Both the position numbers and the translations under genes were made by a program. A model generated the notes under the pieces. It saw nothing but the letters and a program-made list of their open reading frames with translations. It was not told the DNA's origin and did not search any database. This document shows, piece by piece, positions 38,241 through 51,100 of a stretch of DNA of 64,000 nt. Within the stretch, counting starts at the first letter, position 1; each line of letters starts with the position of its first letter. The stretch is from Sinotaia quadrata (taxonomy: Eukaryota > Mollusca > Gastropoda > Architaenioglossa > Viviparidae): positions 16,049,501 through 16,113,500 of the forward strand of contig CM054182.1 in the NCBI GenBank assembly GCA_028829895.1, in the 5' to 3' direction.

Positions 38241-38615
38241 ATTTATTAATCAAACAATAGGAATATTTACTAGTCAAGCTACAGGAATATATACTATTCA
38301 AGCAATAGGACTATGTACTAGTCAAGCTACAGGAATATATACTATTCAAGCAATAGGACTATGTACTAGTCAAGCTACAGGAATATATACTATTCAAGCA
38401 ATAGGACTATGTACTAGTCAAGCTACAGGAATATATACTATTCAAGCAATAGGACTATGTACTAGTCAAGCTACAGGAATATATACTATTCAAGCAATAG
38501 GACTATGTACTAGTCAAGCTACAGGAATATATACTATTCAAGCAATAGGACTATGTACTAGTCAAGCTACAGGAATATATACTATTCAAGCAATAGGACT
38601 ATGTACTAGTCAAGC
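38240..38615. repeat. minisatellite, 48 bp x 7
   Basis: AAGCTACAGGAATATATACT then ATTCAAGCAATAGGACTATG. It looks derived from the neighbouring 22 bp units by duplication of two diverged copies. Confidence 0.93.
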
Positions 38616-38779
38616 ATAAATACTGTATTTATATTATGCAGGTATTGTATCATGAGACAAAATTAAATTGTCTGCATTAATTATTTGTATTTAAAGCTTT
38701 CTTGTAAAACATGTATTAGTAGTATCAGTAAGATTGTAGGTTGTAACATACTTGGGTTATAAAACTGGCTGCATCTGAC

Positions 38780-39008
38780 GGTTTTCTCGTAGGTAGTAGA
38801 CATTTATAATATACATAAAATATAAAGCTCTGTCACACGTTCTCGTAGGTAGTAGACATTTATAATATACATATAATAATAAAGCTCTGTCACACGTTCT
38901 CGTAGGTAGTAGACATTTATAATATACATATAATAATAAAGCTCTGTCACACGTTCTCGTAGGTAGTAGACATTTATAATATACATATAATATAAAGCTC
39001 TATCACAC
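38780..39008. repeat. minisatellite, about 58 bp x 4
   Basis: TTCTCGTAGGTAGTAGACAT, then TTATAATATACATATAATA and AAGCTCTGTCACACG. Confidence 0.93.
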
Positions 39009-39244
39009 GATCATCAGGAGTGCAAAGTACTTGTAGTCTACTTGTGCTACCTTGATGACGTCACTGGTTGAGACACTCGTTATGAACAAAGCCAGGGCAT
39101 ACGTATTAAAATGTTTAACGAAGCTTGCTCGAATGGTTGAATACAAAACATATGCACTTCAGTTTGTTTATGCCTTTTGTAGATTGTCTGCTTGTATGCG
39201 TGTGCATGTATGTATTTATATATAGGTATGCGTGAATATATGTA

Positions 39245-39248
39245 CGAG

Positions 39249-39330
<82 letters not shown>

Positions 39331-39385
39331 TGTATGTGTGTCTGTGTGTATGTGCACGAGTGGATATATATATATATATATATGC
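39245..39385. repeat. (TA)n(GT)n(TA)n microsatellite
   Basis: A GT run of about 65 bp flanked on both sides by TA runs. Confidence 0.95.
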
Positions 39386-39399
39386 GTTTTAGGTTTTAG

Positions 39400-39592
39400 G
39401 TGTGTTGTGTGCATAGTTATGTGTGTTGTGTATATAGTTATGAGTTGTATGTATTGCTGTGTGTATAGTTATGTGTGTTTTATGTATTGCTGTGTTTATA
39501 GTTATGTGTGTTGTATGTATAGTTATATGTGTTGTATATATAGTTATGTGTGTTTTGTGTATATTTATATGCGTTGTGTATACTTATGTTTG
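39400..39592. repeat. minisatellite, about 20-30 bp
   Basis: Units of GTTGTATGTATAGTTATGTG type, imperfect. Confidence 0.8.
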
Positions 39593-40284
39593 TTTTGCCC
39601 GACCACTCATCTTTACACAAAATTTCTTTCACTGGGACGAGCGGGTAGTGGGGACATCTAGCAAACGTATCCTTCCCTTAATTAACACTACTTGCAAAAT
39701 TTCCAAAGCAGTGTTCCTTGACCCTAAATTATTCCATTTGGGAATTTTTTACCCAGTCACGATTCAATGAGTTAACATTACTGCCTTAATTAATGCATCA
39801 AACAGAAATATGCTGGTAGACAATTCAAGAATTGTCTTACAAAATATACCACAAAATAAAATCACAAAACATGAAATTTACCTCTTTCTTTCTTTGCAAC
39901 TTACTACTATTTTTTTAAAATCAGATTTGATTTCTAAAACGCATTCAGTTTCGGTTGGCTGTCTTCAAACAGCTCAAACTACAGAACTTTAAAAAAAATG
40001 AATTTCAATGTTTAGAAAGAAGTCACTCTTCCTTTCATAGCTAATATTTTCAAAAATATCAGAATACAGAATTTTAAAAGTACATCTTTTCAAAATATAT
40101 AGATATACAGAGTTCACACTTTCTTCCTTTCTTAACTAATAATAATATCAAGACCAATTTTTAAAATGTAGAATTTGAACCTAGAAACCTGAAGATTTCG
40201 TACAGAGTGAGTTCCTTTTTTAGATTCTATTTTGACTTGTGTCAAATTGCATCTACTTTTAAATATAGAATTTCAACATAGAAA
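39593..40284. other. unannotated AT-rich spacer
   Basis: No gene or array recognised. Confidence 0.5.
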
Positions 40285-40575
40285 CATCAAGTATTCATGC
40301 TGCATTCCTTTCTTAGTTTCTATCTTATAATGTATAAAAAAATCATCATGTTATAAATATATCATTTTAATATACAAACATCAAGTATTCATGCTGCATT
40401 CCTTTCTTAGTTTCTATCTTATAATGTATAAAAAAATCATCTTGTTATAAATATATCATTTTAATATACAAACATCAAGTTTTCATGCTGCATTCCTTTC
40501 TTAGTTTCTATCTTATAATGTATAAAAAAAATCATCATGTTATAAATATATCATTTTAATATACAAACATCAAGA
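40285..40575. repeat. minisatellite, about 92 bp x 3
   Basis: Contains ATGCTGCATTCCTTTCTTAG, TTTCTATCTTATAATGTATA and TTATAAATATATCATTTTAA. Confidence 0.92.
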
Positions 40576-40689
40576 ATTTGTTCTTTATTCCTAAGGTAAC
40601 TAATATTTTTAAATGTATCAAAAGCAGAATTTTTAAAATACACAATTTCAACATAGAAACTTTAAAAATTCATCCTTTCTTAACACAGA

Positions 40690-40975
40690 CTGTCAAATGT
40701 ATCATAATACACCATTTAAAAGAACATCATTTAAAAAGTATATCATTTAAATAGTACATTATTTAAAAAGTACATCATTTAAAAGTACATCATTTAAAAA
40801 GTACATCATTTAAAAAGTATATCATTTAAAAAGTACATAATTTAAAAAGTACATCATTTAAAAAGTATATCATTAAAATAGTACATTATTTAAAAAGTAC
40901 ATCATTTAAAAAGTACATAATTTAAAAGTATATCATTTAAAAAGTACATAATTTAAAACGTACATCATTTCAATA
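40690..40975. repeat. minisatellite, 16 bp x 16
   Basis: TTTAAAAAGTACATCA units, the shortest period among the clean arrays here. Confidence 0.92.
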
Positions 40976-41252
40976 TTTGTTCCTTTCAAAAACTACTAAT
41001 TTTAAACATATCAAAAGCGCAGACACTCACCTCTGAAATATAATCACTTACCCCTTTATTTATTGATTGATTGATTAATTTATTTTAGTGACTGGTTTGA
41101 AAAATGTCTCACACAATTCCCTGCAAGTATTGAAAAGCTTACCATATTAACAGCACTGATGAGTTATGTCCCATGTAAAAATGCTTACATCGTGTCATAG
41201 ATTTTTATTGCATTTACATTACTTATGTTTATTCTGCACACTCTCACACTCT

Positions 41253-41255
<3 letters not shown>

Positions 41256-41293
<38 letters not shown>
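41256..41293. repeat. (TG)n microsatellite
   Basis: Pure TG run. Confidence 0.95.
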
Positions 41294-41296
<3 letters not shown>

Positions 41297-41337
41297 TCAG
41301 ATGTTAAAAATACTACTATATTTCTCTCCACTTCAAT

Positions 41338-41487
41338 GTATCCTCGACTTTACAAAGAAGCTTTATTACAACATTGTGAATTATACAAGTCCTCGACTTT
41401 ACAAAGAAGCTTTATTACAACATTGTGAATTATACAAGTCCTCGACTTTACAAAGAAGCTTTATTACAACATTGTGAATTATACTAG
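41338..41487. repeat. minisatellite, 49 bp x 3
   Basis: TCCTCGACTTTACAAAGAAG then CTTTATTACAACATTGTGAA, nearly identical copies. Confidence 0.93.
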
Positions 41488-41739
41488 TAACACATCATTT
41501 TAACATTATAGATTAAAATTGAAAATTTATTTTTAAATATGTGGTAAAACTTGCCACCATAAAACAGAGAGGGGTGGTGGTATATGGTATAGAGAGAATT
41601 TGGATATTATTGTTAAATAATTCTGCTGGCCCTCAGCACGAGATTTTGTGTCCGGAATTTTGCTTTTCATTCAGCTTTTCTGAAATATTTATAATAAAAT
41701 TGATTTATCCGAAACAAATTGCTTTCAAGTACTTGCACT

Positions 41740-42900
41740 GTGGTAGATTGAGAAGTAAATGTTTAGGTGAACATAATATCATTTTGGTTATTTCTATATT
41801 TAGAATGTTTGGTAATCTCTATATTTACAAGTCTTAATCTCTGTATTTAGGGAGAGCATTAAATTTCAGAATATATTTATCATCGTTAGAAAAGATTTTA
41901 AATTATATTTAAGAAATTACTGAAAGATAAATATTAAAAGAGATGGAATTGTAACTAATATTGTTGTGACCATTTGTAACAGTTGATAGATACGGTTTAC
42001 AACTGTAACAGAGTTTTAATGCTGCCGACTTCCTATCATTATACCGACTAATGACAAAATAAACTAAATCATTATACCGACTAATGACAAAATAAACTAA
42101 ATCATTATACCGACTAATGACAAAATAAACTAAATCATTATACCGACTAATGACAAAATAAACTAAATCATTATACCGACTAATGACAAAATAAACTAAA
42201 TCATTATACCGACTAATGACAAAATAAACTAAATCATTATACCGACTAATGACAAAATAAACTAAATCATTATACCGACTAATGACAAAATAAACTAAAT
42301 CATTATACCGACTAATGACAAATTAACTAAATCATTATACCGACTAATGACAAAATAAACTAAATCATTATACCGACTAATGACAAATTAACTAAATCAT
42401 TATACCGACTAATGACAAAATAAACTAAATCATTATACCGACTAATGACAAAATAAACTAAATCATTATACCGACTAATGACAAAATAAACTAAATCATT
42501 ATACCGACTAATGACAAAATTAACTAAATCATTATACCGACTAATGACAAATTAACTAAATCATTATACCGACTAATGACAAATTAACTAAATCATTATA
42601 CCGACTAATGACAAATTAACTAAATCATTATACCGACTAATGGTGATATGAACAAAGCCGTTTTCACATTTTTCTTTAATTATATTCATAATAATATTTT
42701 CAGCTTTCTTTCATTCATGTGCATTTGAGTAAATCATATATTACACAATATTATATACGACTGTTATACGTTTAGTATTTTTAACAAATTCGTTGCATGC
42801 TTTACACATTTTATAACTTAAGTTTCCAACAATATAATGTAGACAGGTAAGGTCAGATTAACGTTTGCATTGCTCGACACTTAACAAGTTGAAAAGTTCA
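41740..42900 (+). mobile_element. family B dispersed repeat with internal satellite, copy 1
   Basis: Both flanks of the 42032-42640 array match the flanks of a second array at 62755-62930. Left-flank matches include GATGGAATTGTAA and TTTGTAACTG or TTTGTAACAG. Right-flank matches include AACAAAGCC, TTTCCAACAATATAAT and GACAGGTAA. The element has no coding capacity. Confidence 0.75.
42032..42640 (+). repeat. family B internal satellite, 33 bp x 18-19
   Basis: TATACCGACTAATGACAAAA then TAAACTAAATCAT. Several 31 bp variants have ACAAATTAAC. Copies are almost identical. Confidence 0.95.
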
Positions 42901-43429
42901 AAAGTCTGCGGGGGGGGGAAAAAAAATTGGACTGAGTACGTGACAAATCGCATGTCGACATGAACAAGGTTAACCAATGTTAACTCTAACTGTCAATCAT
43001 GTCTGTAGCGATTTGCTCAGAGGACCCCTTTCAAATCTCGGTAAGTTCTGGGAAAATGCAGAATGAACCGCTAAAATCTTCAAATCTTCACGCATGGCCT
43101 ATCACTTTTTTTTTGAGTTTTCTTACAGACTTGGCCTTATTACATTTCTGTCACCAAACCTTTTGATTGAGGGCTAGTTACATTTGCTACCATCTCACAA
43201 TACAATGTATCCTTTTATTTCTGATAACATGTCTGACTGACTCATACAAGGGACTATATTAGAAATTGCTTCCTACTTAGGAGTAGACCAGCCTTTCTTA
43301 ATATCAGTGGTTTGGAATTACCATCTTGCGTCAGTTGTAGGCAAAACGACAGGTGTAGTTTTCTCTATATTAAGGGACTTAAAGTGTGATAAAGATAGGT
43401 GTGCTATGAGAGAAAAGATGAGTAGTCAG
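42901..43429. other. unannotated spacer
   Basis: Unique sequence with a run of nine G at about 42909; nothing coding recognised. Confidence 0.5.
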
Positions 43430-43740
43430 TTAGGTTTGGTATGATATGAGAAAAGCATTGTAGTCATTGGTATGATATGAGAAAAGCATTGTAGTCAGGT
43501 AGGTTTGGTGTGATGAGTTATGAGAAAGACTGGAAATGTAGGACAAAGAGAGACAAAGTTGGGACAGTAAGAAAGATTGGGTTTGGGAATGCAGAAGAGT
43601 GTATGACGATGTAATGAAAAGAGGGACTAGGTGGGTATAGGGAGGTAGAAGATAGTATGACGATGTAATGAAAAGAGGGACTAGGTGGGTATAGGGAGGT
43701 AGAAGATAGTATGACGATGTAATGAAAAGAGGGACTACAG
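43430..43740. repeat. two adjacent minisatellites, about 35-45 bp and 54 bp x 3
   Basis: 43430-43520 repeats TATGAGAAAAGCATTGTAGT. 43595-43740 repeats TATGACGATGTAATGAAAAG then AGGGACTAGGTGGGTATAGG. Confidence 0.9.
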
Positions 43741-43904
43741 AGAGAAGTGAAATATATTTCAACAGAGTCGTGCTACAAAAGACAATGCAAATTGTGAAGG
43801 TCAAGGTGAACAAAGCTCACGACAAGATATCGTACAAATAACACAAACGTCATGGCGATAGATTTCGTTGTGAAAACAGCCTGAAGTGTCAAAGTGTAAA
43901 AGTT

Positions 43905-44170
43905 AAAACTGTACAGAAAACTCCCCAAAGTCCAAGGATAACTTTTAATTATCACGATAACATGAATAACTCACAGACAGTATGAACAAAAGTCCAAGAA
44001 CAACATTCATTTATTCCGAAAACAAGAATAACTGACAGTCAGAATGAACATAAGAATAAAGACCACTTTTACTTATCCCGAAAAAGACAATAACTGGCAG
44101 GCAAGACGAACAAAAGACCAAGAATAACATTCAATTATTCTGACAAAAGAGAATAACTGACAAAAAGCAA
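43905..44170. repeat. degenerate repeat, about 60 bp x 4
   Basis: Units contain AAAGTCCAAGAA or AAGACCAAGAATAAC followed by GAATAACTGACA, upstream of the gene 2 promoter. Confidence 0.75.
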
Positions 44171-44295
44171 GAGCAAAATAAAACAGTGACTGAAGTGGGG
44201 TGGGGGTAAAAGTTCTGGAAGTGAAACGGTGCGCTGAAGGGAATCCAGGGGTGGTGGTGGTGGTGGTGGTGGTTAATCACGAGATAGTAACAAAA

Positions 44296-44303
44296 TGACG
44301 TCA
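44296..44303 (+). promoter_or_regulatory. CRE in gene 2 promoter
   Basis: Perfect palindrome TGACGTCA, 79 bp upstream of the TATA box. A CREB/ATF-type factor would be the expected binder, by family knowledge. Confidence 0.55.
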
Positions 44304-44374
44304 CTTCGGGTATTTACTGCCATCGTCTGTCAATCATTCTAATTGCCATGACGCATTATTTAGGAAAAGAAGAC

Positions 44375-44382
44375 TATATATA
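44375..44382 (+). promoter_or_regulatory. TATA box of gene 2
   Basis: TATATATA sits 82 bp before the ATG. Transcription would start near 44398-44406, where TCAGAT resembles an initiator, giving a 5' UTR of about 55 bp. Confidence 0.6.
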
Positions 44383-44456
44383 TTTTCTTAGGTTCTCAGA
44401 TCATACCGAAGACCAATAGAAGACAGCAAGTAGTTTTGGAGTAGTTCTTGTCAAGA

Positions 44457-44514
44457 ATGAAACAGATCTGGCCAGCAACCATAGTGACATTGGCGATTTT
44501 AAGCGCCGTCGCAG
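44457..44514 (+). CDS. gene 2 exon 1: signal peptide
   Basis: Encodes [19 protein letters not shown], then a donor GCAG|GTAATA, exit phase 1. The start is the first ATG after the TATA box. Confidence 0.88.
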
Positions 44515-47500
44515 GTAATACTTTGATATTTCTGTCATTATCTCCCCTTGTGTTATTTTAAAAATTTTTCTTCCACAACTAGAATTGATTTGTTTCGTTA
44601 GATTAGTTCATGACGAATTTATAATTTATATTAATTTTGGTTCAAATGAAATTTTAAGCTGCCATCTTGGACAAAAAAAGCGAGATACCATAATTCCCAA
44701 GCTTCAGTAATTTGTAGCAGATCTTTCATTAAGTAAATTACCCGGCCTGTATTATCGTAATTTGACTCCCAAGTAGCAGGTAAGGAAACAAAGAACGACA
44801 ACTCCTACCTTTTAGTAATTTGACTTCCTTGTGGAAGGTCTTTAAGTAAAGAGATAGAAAAGAATGCATCACCACATTTCGTTATTTTTGCCTTCGTGGA
44901 ATCTTACATTTGTTTTCCGTCGAGTCTTGCTTTTATTTGTGTAATTATGTAATAGTGGAACAGTGACTATCTTTTAGTTCATTAAAAAAAAAAATTCCTC
45001 AAACAGTAATGTAGTTTGTTGTCCAGGGGTTTTCTGGCACATTTACGGGTATACTGAACAAATATAATCCCTAAAGTCTGCCCTTACCAGAAGTGTAACC
45101 TGTATAGTTCTATATAGATTTTGTGACATTCATGTATATTTGCTGCTGATACAGATGTACAGTTTATTTTTAATTTTCTACCCCGAGTCAGTTTCACCGC
45201 TTGCACTAACGCTGATTAATTGGGTCTTTTTCTTTTAACGTAGGTTTACACGATGTCAGTTGGCTTAGGGTGTCATTTGGTAAAGGGTGTCTGTTGATAC
45301 TGAGTGTCATTTGGTAAAGGGTGTCTGTTGATACTGAGTGTCAGTTGGTAAAGGGTGTATGTTGATACTGAGTGTCATTTGGTAAAGGGTGTCTGTTGAT
45401 ACTGAGTGTCATTTGGTAAAGGGTGTCTGTTGATACTGAGTGTCATTTGGAAAGGGTGTCTGTTGATACTGAGTGTCATTTGGAAAGGGTGTCTGTTGAT
45501 ACTGAGTGTCATTTGGTAAAAAGTGTCTGTTGATACTGAGTGTCATTTGATAAATTTTCTGTTGATACTGAGTGTCAGTTGGTAAAGGGTGTCTGTTGAT
45601 ACTGAGTGTCATTTGATAAATTTTCTGTTGATACTGAGTGTCAGTTGGTAAAGGGTGTTCTAAATGAAACCTAACTAATGGGCAGCGCATGTTTATATTA
45701 GTGAGTTACAAATTGCCACAGGTATTATTAACAGGGAGAGGCGTCTCTAAAATTAGTGAGTTACAAATTACCACAGGTATTATTAACAGGGAGAGGCATC
45801 TCTAAAATTAGTGAGTTACAAATTGCCACAGGTATTATTAACAGGGAGAGGCGTCTCTAAAATTAGTGAGTTACAAATTGCCACAGGTATTATTAACAGG
45901 GAGAGGCGTCTCTAAAATTAGTGAGTTACAAATTGCCACAGGTATTATTAACGGGGAGAGGCGTCTCTAAAATTCTGAGAATATATTATCCTTTCACCTA
46001 TCCTATAACAAATGACACCTCTCAGATGCACTCATGGATCGGAAGAGAAGCCTCCACATATATCTGCTCGCATTAGTGTTAAATTGGTGTTATAAGTAAA
46101 GTACTGCTCGCACCAGTGTTACATTAGTGTTATAAGTAAAGTACTGCTCTCGCCAGTGTTACATTGGTGCTATAAGTAAAGTACTGCTCTCGCCAGCGTT
46201 ACATTGGTGCTATAAGTAAAGTACTGCTCTCGCCAGCGTTACATTGGTGTTATAAGTAAAGTACTGCTCTCGCCAGCGTTACATTGGTGTTATAAGTAAA
46301 GTACTGCTCTCGCCAGCGTTACATTGGTGTTATAAGTAAAGTACTGCTCTCGCCAGCGTTACATTGGTGTTATAAGTAAAGTACTGCTCTCGCCAGCGTT
46401 ACATTGGTGTTATAAGTAAAGTACTGCTCTCGCCAGCGTTACATTGGTGTTATAAGTAAAGTACTGCTCTCGCCAGCGTTACACTGGTGTTATAAGTAAA
46501 GTACTGCTCTCGCCAGCGTTACACTGGTGTTATAAGTAAAGTACTGCTCTCGCCAGTGTTACATTGGTATTATAAGTACTGTGGGTTAGCACTGACCTGG
46601 CCAATATTTAAATAACTAGTAGTGGACACCCACGTTCAATGTCCTCTAAGTCCAACTTATTATTTATTATCGACTTTCAGCAACACGTTTACTGCTAATT
46701 TCGATGACGACACACCAACGTGATTCAGTACAGTAGTCACTGCAGTCTGAAGCAGGTCTAAAGCATCAAAGATAAAAGTGTGCTCCATCTGTAAAAGTCA
46801 AATTAAGGCAGCGCTAAATTTCAGGGGTACTTCATCTCTAAACCCCTTTCTCCCTTACACATGTTCTCAACTTAAAAATCCTGCAACAATATTCTTTGGC
46901 CTGATACACATGCAGCATAAGAAATATTGCATTAAACAAAATTCACAAGTATAATGTACAGCATAATAAAATTAGTGAACATAGAATTAATGGCTCAATT
47001 ACATAAGCATTCTCTAATCCAAATCATATAATTATCAATAGTAAAATGTACGAAATATTCTAAGTTCATTCTTTCTTTATCAGTCAATTAAAGAGTTATA
47101 TTCAAATCACAGTGATTAGAATATAGACTTTCTTCAAAAAGTATGACAAGAATAGAACACGGTAGGCAGAAGCGATGTACTTCAGAAAATAGTGTGCTGT
47201 TATACAAATTTGTTGTGACGTCTTGCCGAAGAAAACTTAACGCCAAAATGCATGCCTTAATATTTTAGACTGAGTGGTGCATTTACTCTATAAATTGCTG
47301 CTAAGACATTCTAACTGGCGTAAAATTTTATAAAACCTCCGAGAACTTAACCCTTTCGTACATGGAACTACCTAGTACAAGTGGCCGTGTGTGTCACAAG
47401 TGACTATTATAACACTTGACATCAACCCTGACAGCTCACTATTATGTGACGCAATTGACCCAATCTATGACATATGGCTGTTATATTTAGAAAATTGACA

Positions 47501-48074
47501 CACCATGTAACGTCACTGTGCAGCCCAAGATGCTTTGTGTGGAAGGACAGCAGTACGTCCACTGTCAGGGGCAGGTCGTATTGTCGGTGGACAAGAGGCG
47601 AAACGGAATAGCTGGCCTTGGCAGGTGTCGTTACGTTGGAATGGTGGACATCAATGTGGCGGGTCACTCATTCATCCATCGTGGGTTTTGACGGCTGCAC
47701 ACTGCTTTGATAAGTAAGTTTCAGTGGAGAGAATGTTTATTTTTAAACATATTTGACGAAATGAAAGATCTATTTAACATTTTCATTAGATTTTATTACT
47801 TAAAAAAAGCTATTTGACATAAACACAGAAAAGTTTCTATGGTGTTTGCAGACACAATCGGATCCAAATACTCTGTAGATGACATCTTTTTAGTCATATT
47901 CATACTCAGTGGCTCTTTGGATGTCAGGTTTTTAGACACCATAAGCACACTCAACTTCTTTATAAAACAGACTGTAGTGTAAGTAACTGAATCTTAAGAT
48001 AAGGTAGCTACTTATTAACATGGCTAAAATATCACTACTTTAAATATTCATGTTTAGTGTGGTGTAAGATAACA

Positions 48075-48113
<39 letters not shown>

Positions 48114-48162
48114 ACACACACACACACGCACGCACACACGCACACACACACACACACATACA

Positions 48163-48194
<32 letters not shown>

Positions 48195-51100
48195 TTTACT
48201 AATATTAAGGAAATAATACAATAATATACTGTCATAATGATGTAGCCATTCTCTTCATCACGTGTTCTTGGGTCGAGCATATAATTTTATTTTAAACAGG
48301 AAACTTTTCCCCTCAGCTTGGATTGTCATAGCGGGTGAACACCAAATAAATGCACCAGATCCTTACGAACAAATAAGTGCAGCAAAGCAAATTATCATAC
48401 ATGGGGACTACAACTCCTCCCTAATCGTCAACGATATCGCGCTGGTCAAGCTGTCCAAGCCAGCAAACCTGAATGATTACGTCAACGTAGTCTGTCTACC
48501 GACCGACCTTGAACCTTCTAGCAACAAGGCCTATATTACAGGATTTGGAGCCATAAACTGTATGTAACTATAATTATGACGTATTTTCGTTGTATGCCAA
48601 TTAAAACGACGTACTTATTTTAGTTTCATAGCAAGGTACATTATTAGGAGAAAATAATTGTAACCTAGTCTTTAGATAGCGTCCCTTTCTTCTATTTAAA
48701 TTAATTCTACATATCTAATTTATTTCTATTACAAAATTCTTGAATTATTATGTAAAATTAAACTAATTTGTTTCTCTGTGATTACATGAAATTGATATTA
48801 CATGCATACAATATTCCCATTTCTACTTAGCTTAATAAAATATAAATATAATATTCTTCTTATATTAAAGTGAAATTCTTGACGTAGTGTCTAAAAAAAG
48901 AGCAAATCTACTTTCTTTACAACATTCTTGGTGTAAGGCGTGAAGTAGAGCCAGTTTAGAGCCAATTTACTTTAATTACAACATTCTTGGCATAATTCGT
49001 GAAATGGATCCAATTTACTTTAATTACAACATTCTTGGCATAATTCGTGAAATGGATCCAATTTACTTTTATTAAAACATTCTATTTAAAAGACGTGAAA
49101 TGGAGCCAATTTACTTTTATTAAAACATTCGTGGTATAAGACGTGAAATGGAGCCAATTTACTTTTATTAAAACATTCATGGTATAAGATGTGAAATGGA
49201 GCCAATTTATTTTATTAAAACATTCTTGGTAAAAGACTGCAATAGACGTTTCTAGGATCTTCTTATAATTCAGGTTATAATCAGTGAACCAGTGGATTCA
49301 ATAAACACGTGAAAGGAAAATTGGAAAGGCTATTTGTTCGCATTAAGCTAACGGTCGCCTTTCAAAACTAGACTTTCTTCTTGCCACTTCAAATTCAAAA
49401 TCAAACTCACCACAGCTACACCATGCTTCCACCATAAAACACCCCACCAGCCCACCTATACCCGACCTGAAAGGCAAAAGTGAATTTAAACTCTAACAAC
49501 AAAGAATGCAGACCAATATATAATAAGACACTTGCAACTCAGTCGAAATTACTGACAAAGTCCAAAACTAATCAGGAAATTGACTGTAGCTCTTCAACTG
49601 TCAACAAAAAAAAACCCATTCACAACTGACGCAAACCTGAGCAATAAAAGAAAAAAGCATCCAAACACAGCAACACCGGACAGCACTACCCGCCTAGAAT
49701 AACAGATTAAGGAGGAAGGCCCCACAGGAACTCTACAGAAACTGAGAACATCAAGAAGATGAAAAAGTTTCCACGCAATTCCTGTGGGGAAAAGAAGTCA
49801 ACGTAAAGAAGAAGGAGAACACAGCTAGTTATATACAAGTCTGATTGAAAGATATAGGTAGTTTTATATATACAGGGCCTGATTGCAAGACATACCTGAT
49901 TACATACAGGCCTGATTGCAAAACATACCTGATTACATACAGGCCTGATTGCAAGACATACCTGATTACATACAGGCCGGGTTGCAAGACATACTTAATT
50001 ACATACAAACTTGATTGCAAGACATACTTAATTACATTCAGGCCTGATTGCAAGACATACCTGATTATATACAGGCCTGATTGCAAGACATACTTAATTA
50101 CATACAGGTATGATTGCAAGACATACCTGATTACATACAGGCCTGATTGCAAGACATACTTAATTACATACAGGCCTGATTGCAAGACATACTTAATTAC
50201 ATACAGGTATGATTGCAAGACATACCTGATTACATACAGGCCTGATTGCAAGACATACTTAATTACATACAGGCCTGATTGCAAGACATACCTGATTACA
50301 TACAGGCCTGATTGCAAGACATACCTGATTACATACAGGCCTGATTGCAAGACATACTTAATTACATACAGGCATGATTGCAAGACATACCTGATTATAT
50401 ACAGGCCTGATTGCAAGACATACTTAATTACATACAGGCCTGATTGCAAGACATGCCTGATTATAAACAGGCCTGATTGCAAAACATAATTACATACAGG
50501 CCTGATTGCAAGACATACCTGATTACATACAGGCCTGATTGCAAGACATACCTGATTACATACAGGCCTGTTTGCAAGACATATCTGGCCTTGGTAGGGG
50601 ATTGATTTGATTCCATCGCCTTATTACAGAGTTGCTGGGTTACTTGATAACAAATACGCTTTGCATCCAACTTATCGGAGATACAATTTGCCACCAGATT
50701 ACCCGATATAAAATTTACCACAGCGTACCCGATATACAATTTGCCACAGTGTACCCGATATACAATTTACCACAGTGTACCCGATATACAATTTGCCACA
50801 GTGTACCCGATATACAATTTACCACAGTGTACCCGATATACAATTTGCCACAGCGTACCCGATATACAATTTGCCACCAGATTACCCAATATAAAATTTA
50901 TCACAGCGTAACCGATATACAATTTGCCACAGTGTAGCCGATATACAATTTACCACCAGCTTTACCTGATATAGAATTTGCCACCAACTTACTGAATAAT
51001 CAGTTTGCCACCACTTTAACCGACATACAATTTATCACCAAAATACCAGACACAATTTGCCACATTTTACCCGATGGACAAATTAAAGAACCGTCTTCTT

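Larger units (their letters stand above)
44515..47523 (+). other. gene 2 intron 1 (3.0 kb)
   Basis: Phase 1, GT-AG. 44515-45240 is unique; three arrays and a family A-like fragment follow. Confidence 0.85.

Noticed and set aside
37125..38615. CRISPR-like regular repeats
   Set aside because: Units are head-to-tail without unique spacers, and the host is an animal; these are minisatellites. The same holds for all arrays here.
41541..41837. Open frame of 98 codons in the intergenic region
   Set aside because: Its right part belongs to the family B flank, and no domain is visible.
49829..50489. Long open frames on both strands (over 210 codons)
   Set aside because: They are perfect products of a 33 bp tandem array inside intron 3 of gene 2, with no domain and no start or splice context.
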